From assembly GCA_024401355.1 (NCBI GenBank), contig JAKSLF010000018.1, positions 1-52,574 of the forward strand: 52,574 bases of DNA, given 5' to 3'. The notes beneath the pieces were generated by a model. The model saw only the letters and a program-made list of their open reading frames with translations, did not search any database and was not told the DNA's origin. Of this stretch, positions 42,398-49,679 are shown in pieces (the first letter of the stretch is position 1; every line of letters begins with the position of its first letter). This DNA comes from Bacteroidales bacterium. Its GTDB lineage: Bacteria; Bacteroidota; Bacteroidia; Bacteroidales; Marinilabiliaceae. Made by a program: the position numbers and the translations under genes.

Positions 42398-42459
42398 TGT
42401 TTAGAAATGAATGGTTTAAATTTATTTCTTACTTTAATATTATTCTAATCATTCTTTGG

Positions 42460-42468
42460 TATATTTGC
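42460..42468 (+). promoter_or_regulatory. -7 promoter box of the T9SS plug-protein gene
   Basis: TATATTTG and C, about 96 bases before the start codon, with no clear -33 element. It lies in the divergent region shared with nqrA. Confidence 0.5.
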
Positions 42469-42563
42469 AGATGTTGAAACGGATTATCTGTGCCTATAAC
42501 CAACCTTAAGGCCGCTAAAAGAGGAACAAAATCCGCTCATCTACAAAAAACAATGCAAAGAAA

Positions 42564-43874
42564 ATGAAAGTAACAATCATTTGCGAATATTTACGGAAAA
42601 ATTTCTTTAATAGTTTGCGTTTTTCTACGTTAATAATTGTAATAGCGCTTGTGCAAACGTTTACATTCGCACAAATACCCATATCGACAATTTCAAAACA
42701 AAGGGCATCAATACACACAGTCCAACTACATCCATCATCGGATATAATGGCAGACCCAATAATACAATTAGGCTCAGAAGAAGAACTTTTATTGTCGTTT
42801 GACGAGATAGAAAACAACCAACGAACATTATACTATTCTATCCGTCATTACAACATAGACTGGACGCCCTCCGACCTATTGGAAGTCGAAATTATAGATG
42901 GATTTAATCGCATATATGACAACGACCAATCATGGGCTTCGTTTAACACGACAACAGACTACATACACTATTCTATAAACATACCCACATCGCCAATATT
43001 ACATTCTGGTAATTATACAGTTACTGTCTATGACGATGAAGGAGACGAACTATTAACACGTCCATTCCTAATATACGAACCAATAATCGGAATACAGAGC
43101 AGAATAAGCAGGACCTCAACTGTTGTTGCCTCATCCAATCCGCAACAATCATTAAGCATAAAAATAATTCACCCACAAATACATACAAGCAATGCCGCAT
43201 CGGAATTTCGTATAGCAATATGGCAAAATCTATGTCATTGGACATGGACACTTGTTGACTCACCAACATTCATCCGCCAGAATGAATTAGTATACGATGA
43301 CGCAGCATCATTTTCACCAGGCAACGAATACCATTGGGCAGACAACAGGAGCCTAAAATACAATGGATTAAACGTAGCAGGGATAGAATTTCATGCGCCA
43401 TATTACCACATCACACTTGCTCCAGAGTCATTACCAGCAGGATATTATTTCCACGAGGACTTCAACGGAAGGCAATACATAGAAGCCAGGGACATTTATA
43501 ATCCTGCAGAATATGCCGCAGACTACAACTTTGTGCATTTCATCTATCTAAGCAAAAACATTGGAGACATAGCCATTTATGGAGAACTGACAAATTACGA
43601 GCCAGTTACTATGCAGTACAACCAAGCCAACAATGCCTATTATGCAAATATATTTCTCAAACAGGGTCTGCACAGTTACTCGTATGTAGCACTAAACGGT
43701 TCGAAGAACGACTCCACTACCCTTTCATTTTCTGACACCGACGGATCATTCGCCGATACAGAAAATGACTATTTCATAGCAGTATACTATAGAGAAATGG
43801 GAGACACAAACGACAGACTTGTTGGGTTCAAGAAGCATAATTCGAAAACCACAATCAATGATTTTATTCATTGA
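42564..43874 (+). CDS. Type IX secretion system plug-domain protein (DUF5103)
   Basis: A 436-residue secreted protein. A long n-region precedes a hydrophobic core (about residues 20-35), ending TFAQ. The mature protein is all-beta and aromatic-rich: IHTVQLHP, YYSIRHYNIDWTPSDL, WASFNTTTDYIHYSINIP, then a second sandwich and a C-terminal domain with IAIYGELTNYEP and YFIAVYYREMGDTNDRLVG. These are hallmarks of DUF5103, named the type IX secretion plug family after the protein that seals the periplasmic side of the SprA translocon. No other T9SS gene lies in this window. It converges on thiD with 13 bases between. Confidence 0.85.
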   Translation: MKVTIICEYLRKNFFNSLRFSTLIIVIALVQTFTFAQIPISTISKQRASIHTVQLHPSSDIMADPIIQLGSEEELLLSFDEIENNQRTLYYSIRHYNIDWTPSDLLEVEIIDGFNRIYDNDQSWASFNTTTDYIHYSINIPTSPILHSGNYTVTVYDDEGDELLTRPFLIYEPIIGIQSRISRTSTVVASSNPQQSLSIKIIHPQIHTSNAASEFRIAIWQNLCHWTWTLVDSPTFIRQNELVYDDAASFSPGNEYHWADNRSLKYNGLNVAGIEFHAPYYHITLAPESLPAGYYFHEDFNGRQYIEARDIYNPAEYAADYNFVHFIYLSKNIGDIAIYGELTNYEPVTMQYNQANNAYYANIFLKQGLHSYSYVALNGSKNDSTTLSFSDTDGSFADTENDYFIAVYYREMGDTNDRLVGFKKHNSKTTINDFIH

Positions 43875-43887
43875 ATAAATCGAGGAC

Positions 43888-44694
43888 CTACATATCGAAG
43901 AAATGCTTCACGGGACCACAGCCTTTTCCTATTTCGTATTCTGCGCCTAGGCGAATAGCTGTGTCGATGTACTTCTTGGCAGATTCTACAGCATCAGCGA
44001 CAGACTCACCTTTTGCTAGATGAGAAGCTATCGCAGACGACAAAGTACATCCTGTGCCATGAGTATTCTTAGTATTAATCCTCTTTGAATGCAACTCAAA
44101 GTATTTGTCATCGGACGAAGAATACAAGACATCAACAAGATTATCTGAATCCAAATGGCCACCCTTGAGAAGAATATTACTGCAATAGCATGACATTGAC
44201 TTTGCGACAGACTTCATATCATCAATATTAGCTATTGGAGAGCCATTGCCAAGCAGATGTTTCGCCTCTGGAATATTAGGAGTGGCGACACATGCTATTG
44301 GGAACAATTGGCTTTTCAGCGCATCACCGATTTCGGTCTTGACCAATGGGTCGCCAGAAGTAGCGACCATTACAGGATCAACGACAACATTACCCACATT
44401 ATACTTCTTCAACGTATCAGCAACAGCCTTAACTAGCTCTGCAGAATACAACATACCAACCTTAACAGCATCAGTACCTATATCGTTCAGCACCGACTCA
44501 ATCTGTCCGACGACCATATCTACAGGAATCGGATGAATGCCATAGACTCCTTGAGTATTCTCGTTAACAACAGCAGTAATTACGGTTGTCGCAAAGCAGC
44601 CACACGCAGAAATCGTTTTAATGTCTGCTTCAATACCAGCGCCTCCGCTTGGGTCACTACCAGCAATTGTCAAAACTCTAGAATAACACTTCAT
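43888..44694 (-). CDS. thiD: Hydroxymethylpyrimidine/phosphomethylpyrimidine kinase
   Basis: I place the start at the ATG giving MKCYSRVLTIAGSDPSGGAG (268 residues), 13 bases after the upstream gene's stop; a start at 44745 would overlap that gene and add a 17-residue tail not typical of ThiD. Ribokinase-fold blocks are present: TIAGSDPSGGAGIEADIKT (substrate), VVVDPVMVATSG, LLKGGH and NTHGTGCTLSSAIAS (anion hole and catalytic cysteine). It phosphorylates HMP and then HMP-P to HMP-PP for thiamine synthesis. No other thiamine gene lies in this window. The last gene of the minus-strand run. Confidence 0.92.
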   Translation of the reverse strand: MKCYSRVLTIAGSDPSGGAGIEADIKTISACGCFATTVITAVVNENTQGVYGIHPIPVDMVVGQIESVLNDIGTDAVKVGMLYSAELVKAVADTLKKYNVGNVVVDPVMVATSGDPLVKTEIGDALKSQLFPIACVATPNIPEAKHLLGNGSPIANIDDMKSVAKSMSCYCSNILLKGGHLDSDNLVDVLYSSSDDKYFELHSKRINTKNTHGTGCTLSSAIASHLAKGESVADAVESAKKYIDTAIRLGAEYEIGKGCGPVKHFFDM

Positions 44695-44707
44695 TTCTAC
44701 AGATATA

Positions 44708-46333
44708 TTATTTAACGATAGGTATTTGGACACCAGAACACCCATTAGGCTGATTCACCCTTATAAAAGAGCATATAGTAGGAGCCACATCAGCCATATT
44801 ATGACGCTCGAATATCGTCTGACGTGGAATCTTCCAGCCATAGAACACAAGAGGAACATACTCCTGTCCCCAAAGCTGAGTCAGTTCGCTACCATCGTCC
44901 TGCTCTTCGGCCCAACCAGGTAACAGACTTATGAGGATATCACCTGAGCGTCTTTCACAATAATTACGGCGCAACACCTCTACAACAGGAGAATCAGAAT
45001 ATATGCTATTTAAATGCTTGGCGACAATAGCATTTCCTACACCAGAAATCTGTTTCATAAACTCTGCTGATTCAACAAGCAAAGAGTCGAATGAAAGATT
45101 CTTTTTTTCAGCAAGTTCTCTGTCGAGATAAATCTCACCACTTGCATAATTCTTAACCCACTTCGCCTGTCCATGTTTAGCCATGAGATAAAGATTTAGC
45201 AAAGCGGTAGTTCTGCGAAGACTAACTGCGCCCCAACTTTTCCAATGTTCAGTATCGGTATTGGACACATCATAAGAACCTTGAGCAGCAGTCAGTACAA
45301 CAAGAGTATTGTCCATTCCGATGTCATGGTCAATCACCTTAAGAAGAGATGCTATATTTTCATCGAGTTGAAGAAGCATATCTTCAGTTTCGGCATCAAT
45401 GGGTTGCATCTTATGTCCACACGATGGAGTTGCAGCAAACTGTAATGTCATAACGTCGGGCACATCATCTTTACCGAAATCACCGCAAAGCAAAATAGAT
45501 GCGGCCATATCACGCATCAACTGATTTCCATAAGGAGAACCTGCCATCCTTGCATATTTTTCCTTGGCACCAACCTGCTTTAAAGGATAATAGAAAGTCC
45601 TCTGTCCAGCACCTTGATTAAAATATTTCCACTCATGATAGTCACCGATGTCATTTTTAGGCGCCCATGTCTTTTCAACATAAATATCGGCCATTCGTTT
45701 ACTATTGAATTCGCGGAGGATTCCTGGTATTGTGTCACCAGACACATTCTGTGACACAAAATCGCCAGTTTTCTTATCAAGCCACACGACAGGTTCGGGA
45801 ACATTAGTTCCGGAACTCCACATCAGAAGATTAGGGTCAAAGCCTAAAGAGATGAAACAAGCCCTATCATTGTATATCTTTCTTATTTCATTACCAATGG
45901 TCGAGCAAAGCAAACTGCCATTTTGCGGAACAGCAACAGTATCCAAGTGGCCAGCCTGGTCATAAGCATCTCCATAAATTGCATGAATCTTTTTGCCAGA
46001 GAACCTGTCAATCCACTGTTCGGCCACTATGCCATGAGTGGAAGCAGGAGAGCCCGTAAAAAGCGTAGCCAAATTTTTACCTGAATAGTTGCCACCAGCA
46101 TCATAATGAGCATTACGGAGCTGAGTGCCATAACCACATATCCTATTGAACCCATCTGGGCCACATTTTTGCCTAATAATCTCAAGTTGTTCATTATTAA
46201 GATTGTCAATCAGTAGAATCAGAACAAGCTTAGGCTTTTCTGGACATGTTAGAACATTCTGCTGTGCAGACACAACGCAGATGTTCAGCAACGTCACAAT
46301 CCCAAGTATGATAACATTACTCCAGAACCTCAT
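44708..46333 (-). CDS. Alkaline-phosphatase-superfamily protein lacking most metal ligands (pseudo-enzyme candidate)
   Basis: I choose the ATG that overlaps the preceding stop as ATGA, giving 541 residues starting MRFWSNVIILG with a signal peptide ending VSAQ; an upstream start at 46354 adds seven residues. The chain follows PafA-type phosphatases over its length: PKLVLILLIDN, FTGSPASTHGIVAEQWIDR, GSPYGNQLM, VPLVFYGWKI and VAPTICSF. The metal site is eroded. Of the PafA ligands, D38 is kept (D43) and H309 is kept (H307), but D305 is P303, D352-H353 is A350-Q351 and H486 is Y492; the nucleophile T79 is S84. A two-zinc phosphatase site therefore cannot form as usual. It may be a binding or regulatory paralogue. 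It is translationally coupled to the methyltransferase gene. Confidence 0.8.
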   Translation of the reverse strand: MRFWSNVIILGIVTLLNICVVSAQQNVLTCPEKPKLVLILLIDNLNNEQLEIIRQKCGPDGFNRICGYGTQLRNAHYDAGGNYSGKNLATLFTGSPASTHGIVAEQWIDRFSGKKIHAIYGDAYDQAGHLDTVAVPQNGSLLCSTIGNEIRKIYNDRACFISLGFDPNLLMWSSGTNVPEPVVWLDKKTGDFVSQNVSGDTIPGILREFNSKRMADIYVEKTWAPKNDIGDYHEWKYFNQGAGQRTFYYPLKQVGAKEKYARMAGSPYGNQLMRDMAASILLCGDFGKDDVPDVMTLQFAATPSCGHKMQPIDAETEDMLLQLDENIASLLKVIDHDIGMDNTLVVLTAAQGSYDVSNTDTEHWKSWGAVSLRRTTALLNLYLMAKHGQAKWVKNYASGEIYLDRELAEKKNLSFDSLLVESAEFMKQISGVGNAIVAKHLNSIYSDSPVVEVLRRNYCERRSGDILISLLPGWAEEQDDGSELTQLWGQEYVPLVFYGWKIPRQTIFERHNMADVAPTICSFIRVNQPNGCSGVQIPIVK

Positions 46334-46851
46334 ACAGCGAATCTCCTTACCCATTCAAAAAGTGCGACACAAGTAGCATGAGACACATTCATGCTTGTAG
46401 CAGGACCTGTCATTGGAATATGAACATGCAACGGACAATCATTGAGCAAATCAAGTCTGACACCATCGACTTCGTTACCAACGACAAGTGCCATCTTACG
46501 AGGCAATTCGGCCTTGTATATATTCTGCGAGATACTTGAAGTTTCAAGAGCGACAAGTTTATAGTCATCTGGGATGAAATCAGAATAATTATCCTTGGTC
46601 GCATGAATCAGCTCCACATAATCCCAAGCCATACAAGCAGTTTTTCTGATCTTACTCTCGCGATGAGGTTCGGTCTCAATACTCACAATACGCTTAATGC
46701 CAATATTAGCAGCCATACGTATAAGACTACCTATATTTTCTGGTGTCTTCAAAAGGTCAGCAACTATAATTGGAGCATCATCTGGGCCTGTTGACTTTCC
46801 GTCAAACAACGCCCTTGAATGTATCGTAATCTCACCATTTTCCATTTCCAT
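46330..46851 (-). CDS. SpoU/TrmH-family RNA 2'-O-methyltransferase
   Basis: I place the start at the ATG giving MEMENGEITIHSRALF (173 residues), overlapping the end of the cca-type gene by 20 bases; the frame stays open further upstream only inside that gene. SPOUT blocks: an N-terminal block VADLLKTPENIGSLIRMAANIG, motif 2 ALVVGNEVDGV and motif 3 IPMTGPATSMNVSHATCVALFEW, forming the trefoil-knot SAM site. Members methylate ribose 2'-O in tRNA (Gm18, Cm32/Um32) or rRNA. The short form without an extra RNA-binding domain is like TrmH or TrmL; target unknown. Confidence 0.88.
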   Translation of the reverse strand: MEMENGEITIHSRALFDGKSTGPDDAPIIVADLLKTPENIGSLIRMAANIGIKRIVSIETEPHRESKIRKTACMAWDYVELIHATKDNYSDFIPDDYKLVALETSSISQNIYKAELPRKMALVVGNEVDGVRLDLLNDCPLHVHIPMTGPATSMNVSHATCVALFEWVRRFAV

Positions 46852-48280
46852 CTTCAATTTTAGATATTGGTTTGAGTCCGAGTTCGGCAGCCTTAGAAAC
46901 AATAAAGCATCGTGCCTCATCGAAGTCATTGTGAATGACGCCATCAAGGATTGCATCCTTAAGTGCATTTTTCAATATACCGACAGTTGGCGATGGCTGC
47001 AAATCAAACATCTCCATTATCATTTCGCCAGTAACAGGCGGCTGGAAATTGCGAATATGGTCCTTTTCTTCAATTTCCTTAAGCTTTCGGCGAACAATCT
47101 TGAAATTCCTGAGGAAGCGTTGTACCTTCTCTTCGTTCTTGCTTGTTATGTCGGCTTCGCAAAGAGTCATCAAATCCTCAATATCATCTCCGGCTTCGAA
47201 AAGGAGACGTCTTACAGCAGAATCAGTAACTTCCTCTTCACTCAATACGATAGGACGCATGTGAAGACCGACCAGTTTTTGGACATATTTCATCTTATTA
47301 TCGAGCGGCAACTTGAGTCGCTTGAAAATAGATGGAATCATCTTTTCGCCGATGAAATTATGATTATGGAACGTCCATCCGATTTTTGGATCAAAACGTT
47401 TAGTACGAGGTTTACCAATGTCGTGCATAAGTGCAGCCCACCTAAGCCACAAATTATCGCTATATGAGGCGACACAATCAAGCACCTCCATTGTATGATA
47501 AAAATTGTCCTTATGTGCTCGGCCCCCGACCTTAGACACACCTTTCATTGCCTTAAGCTCTGGAAGTATATATCCGAGAAGTCCTACCCTATCCATCAAC
47601 TTAAAGCCCATGGACGGACGTTCAGACATCATCATCTTATTCATCTCATCGCATATTCTTTCCATTGAGATAATCTCTATGCGACTAGCTGTCTTTACTA
47701 TTCCATCGAGAGTCTTGTCTTCTATCTTGAATCCGAAACGGGTAGCAAATCGGATGGCTCTCATCATTCTCAGAGGATCGTCGGAAAAAGTGATTTCAGG
47801 ATCGAGCGGAGTGCGTATGATGCCATTTTCCAGGTCTTCAACACCATTGAATGGATCGACCAGATCGCCGAAAGTCTCCTTGCGTAAACTCAACGCAAGA
47901 GCATTGATAGTGAAGTCACGTCTATTCTGATCATCTTCAAGTGTACCGTCTTCGACAATAGGCTTTCTTGAGTCACGACGATATGATTCACGTCTTGCGC
48001 CAACGAACTCGACTTCAAGGTCGCGAATCTTTACCATAGCCGTTCCGAACGACTTAAAAACAGACAAATGAGAGCCTCGGAATGCCTTATGGACGCGTTC
48101 GGCGAGTTCAATTCCCTTACCTACGACGACTATATCAATATCCTTAGATTTCTTTTCGAGCAGCAAATCCCTTACAAAGCCGCCTATAACAAAAGCTTGC
48201 TCACCAGTCTCCTCCACTATATCACTTACGACCCCGAACACTTTGTGCCCGAGATGCTCCTTCATATTCCTCACCATCAA
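46832..48280 (-). CDS. CCA-adding-type tRNA nucleotidyltransferase with HD domain
   Basis: A 482-residue class II nucleotidyltransferase. The head has GGFVRDLL (33-40) and the metal aspartates in DIDIV (D47, D49), then RRESYRRDSRKP and RRDFTINALALS, and the flexible-loop and NTP-recognition stretch DDPLRMMRAIRFATRFGF. A C-terminal HD domain (ALMHDIGKPRTKRF, GLHMRP) is present. CCA enzymes restore the 3' CCA of tRNA; the tRNA genes in this window do not encode CCA, so such an enzyme is needed. It could alternatively be a poly(A) polymerase-like relative. The reading frame overlaps the methyltransferase gene. Confidence 0.93.
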   Translation of the reverse strand: MMVRNMKEHLGHKVFGVVSDIVEETGEQAFVIGGFVRDLLLEKKSKDIDIVVVGKGIELAERVHKAFRGSHLSVFKSFGTAMVKIRDLEVEFVGARRESYRRDSRKPIVEDGTLEDDQNRRDFTINALALSLRKETFGDLVDPFNGVEDLENGIIRTPLDPEITFSDDPLRMMRAIRFATRFGFKIEDKTLDGIVKTASRIEIISMERICDEMNKMMMSERPSMGFKLMDRVGLLGYILPELKAMKGVSKVGGRAHKDNFYHTMEVLDCVASYSDNLWLRWAALMHDIGKPRTKRFDPKIGWTFHNHNFIGEKMIPSIFKRLKLPLDNKMKYVQKLVGLHMRPIVLSEEEVTDSAVRRLLFEAGDDIEDLMTLCEADITSKNEEKVQRFLRNFKIVRRKLKEIEEKDHIRNFQPPVTGEMIMEMFDLQPSPTVGILKNALKDAILDGVIHNDFDEARCFIVSKAAELGLKPISKIEDGNGKW

Positions 48281-48297
48281 CTAACCTATTTCGAAAA

Positions 48298-48672
48298 TCA
48301 ATTTACATTTATACAATAATCACCATCAGCATAATGCAGACTTACGACTTTAGCACAATCAGAAAGCATCAAAGCCATGCTCAGGTAGCAGTCGAAAGAG
48401 ACGACAATATCGAATCTGCCATGGACATTGGCGACAATCCATCCAGAAATGTCAGTATGAATTGCAGTCATGTCGAGAGCTTGTGGCATTTCGTTTTTAA
48501 CGGACTCATAATGGACAGCGCTTTCGGTCAGGAGAACAACTTTAGCACTATGTCTTGCGAGCAATATTGCGACCTTTCCAAGATCGGAAGCTCCACAAAC
48601 CAGTACAGAGACCCCATTCAAATTGCCGCCAAACGGAGCCTCAATAGTCCTAACGACATCAGCAGTCTTCAT
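48298..48672 (-). CDS. Small Rossmann-like protein of unknown function
   Basis: A 124-residue protein between the glycosyltransferase (6 bases) and the CCA-type gene (17 bases), so part of the run by spacing. It has a dinucleotide-binding look: VSVLVCGASDLGKVAILLAR is beta-GxSxxG-alpha, then KVVLLTES (end of strand 2), and later VVSFDCYLSMAL and VVSLHYADGDYC. It resembles one half of a methyltransferase or dehydrogenase fold rather than a full enzyme. No catalytic residues can be named. It may be a remnant of a longer gene or a genuine small protein. Confidence 0.6.
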   Translation of the reverse strand: MKTADVVRTIEAPFGGNLNGVSVLVCGASDLGKVAILLARHSAKVVLLTESAVHYESVKNEMPQALDMTAIHTDISGWIVANVHGRFDIVVSFDCYLSMALMLSDCAKVVSLHYADGDYCINVN

Positions 48673-48678
48673 CTTAGT

Positions 48679-49635
48679 CTACTCTACGCCAATCTTTTTT
48701 GCAATCATATACACGTTTCTCTCAGGTGCATTACGTGTAACAAGTTCTGCAATAAAACCTGCCAAGAAAAGTTGTGTACCGAGAATCATGCATGTCAACG
48801 CCAAATAGAAATAAGGACTTGACGTCAATAGTGGCATAGGGATACCATTGCAAACGCACCAGATCTTCTTTGACCCGAGCCACAAAGCAGCAACAAAGCC
48901 GATAAAGAACATCAATGTGCCAAGAGCACCGAAGAGGTGCATTGGACGCTTGCCAAACTTTGACATGAAGGTAACCGAAAGAAGATCGAGAAATCCTTTT
49001 ATTGTGCGTTCGATGCCAAACTTTGACACTCCAAATTTACGCTCGTAATGTGTAACGACCTTCTCGCCAATTTTGTTAAAACCGGCTTCCTTAGCTAGGA
49101 GCGGAATGTAACGATGCATCTCGCCATATACTTCAACAGACTTTACCACATCGCTTCTGTAGGCTTTCAGTCCGCAGTTGAAGTCGTGGAGCTGAATACC
49201 TGATATGTTTCTGACAACGCCATTAAAAATCTTTGAGGGGATAGTCTTGCTGAGAGGATCATGACGAACCTTTTTCCATCCGCTGACCATATCATAGCCT
49301 TCGACAAGGATCATATTCATCAGGGCAGGAATTTCATCAGGACTATCCTGAAGATCGGCATCCATTGTTATCACCACGCTACCTTGAGCAGCAGCAAAAC
49401 CTACATTAAGTGCGGCAGACTTACCATAGTTTCTTCTGAAGCTGATTGCCTTAACTGCATTGTTATGTTCGGAAAGGTCTTCGACAACCTTCATTGTAGC
49501 GTCACGACTGCCGTCATCTACTATAATTATTTCGTATGTCCACTTCGTGTCGGCCATCACACGACCTATCCACGCAACAAGTTCACCAAGTGACTCCTCT
49601 TCGTTGTACGAAGGGACAACTATAGACAAATCCAT
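48679..49635 (-). CDS. GT2 glycosyltransferase with two C-terminal membrane helices (DPM1/GtrB-like)
   Basis: A 318-residue membrane-bound GT-A enzyme. N-terminal MDLSIVVPSYNEEESL, EIIIVDDGSRDAT, then the metal-binding DXD-type block in VVITMDADLQDSPDEIPA and FNCGLKAYRSDV. Two hydrophobic segments near the C-terminus (about 230-252 and 273-295) anchor it. This architecture fits polyprenyl-phosphate sugar transferases (dolichol-phosphate mannose synthase, GtrB, ArnC), which load mannose, glucose or similar onto the lipid for outward transfer. The sugar cannot be deduced. It lies 44 bases after the large FISUMP protein gene. Confidence 0.9.
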   Translation of the reverse strand: MDLSIVVPSYNEEESLGELVAWIGRVMADTKWTYEIIIVDDGSRDATMKVVEDLSEHNNAVKAISFRRNYGKSAALNVGFAAAQGSVVITMDADLQDSPDEIPALMNMILVEGYDMVSGWKKVRHDPLSKTIPSKIFNGVVRNISGIQLHDFNCGLKAYRSDVVKSVEVYGEMHRYIPLLAKEAGFNKIGEKVVTHYERKFGVSKFGIERTIKGFLDLLSVTFMSKFGKRPMHLFGALGTLMFFIGFVAALWLGSKKIWCVCNGIPMPLLTSSPYFYLALTCMILGTQLFLAGFIAELVTRNAPERNVYMIAKKIGVE

Positions 49636-49679
49636 TTCTTTATTTCTTTTTCTATCTGAAACTATCTCAAAATGACATT

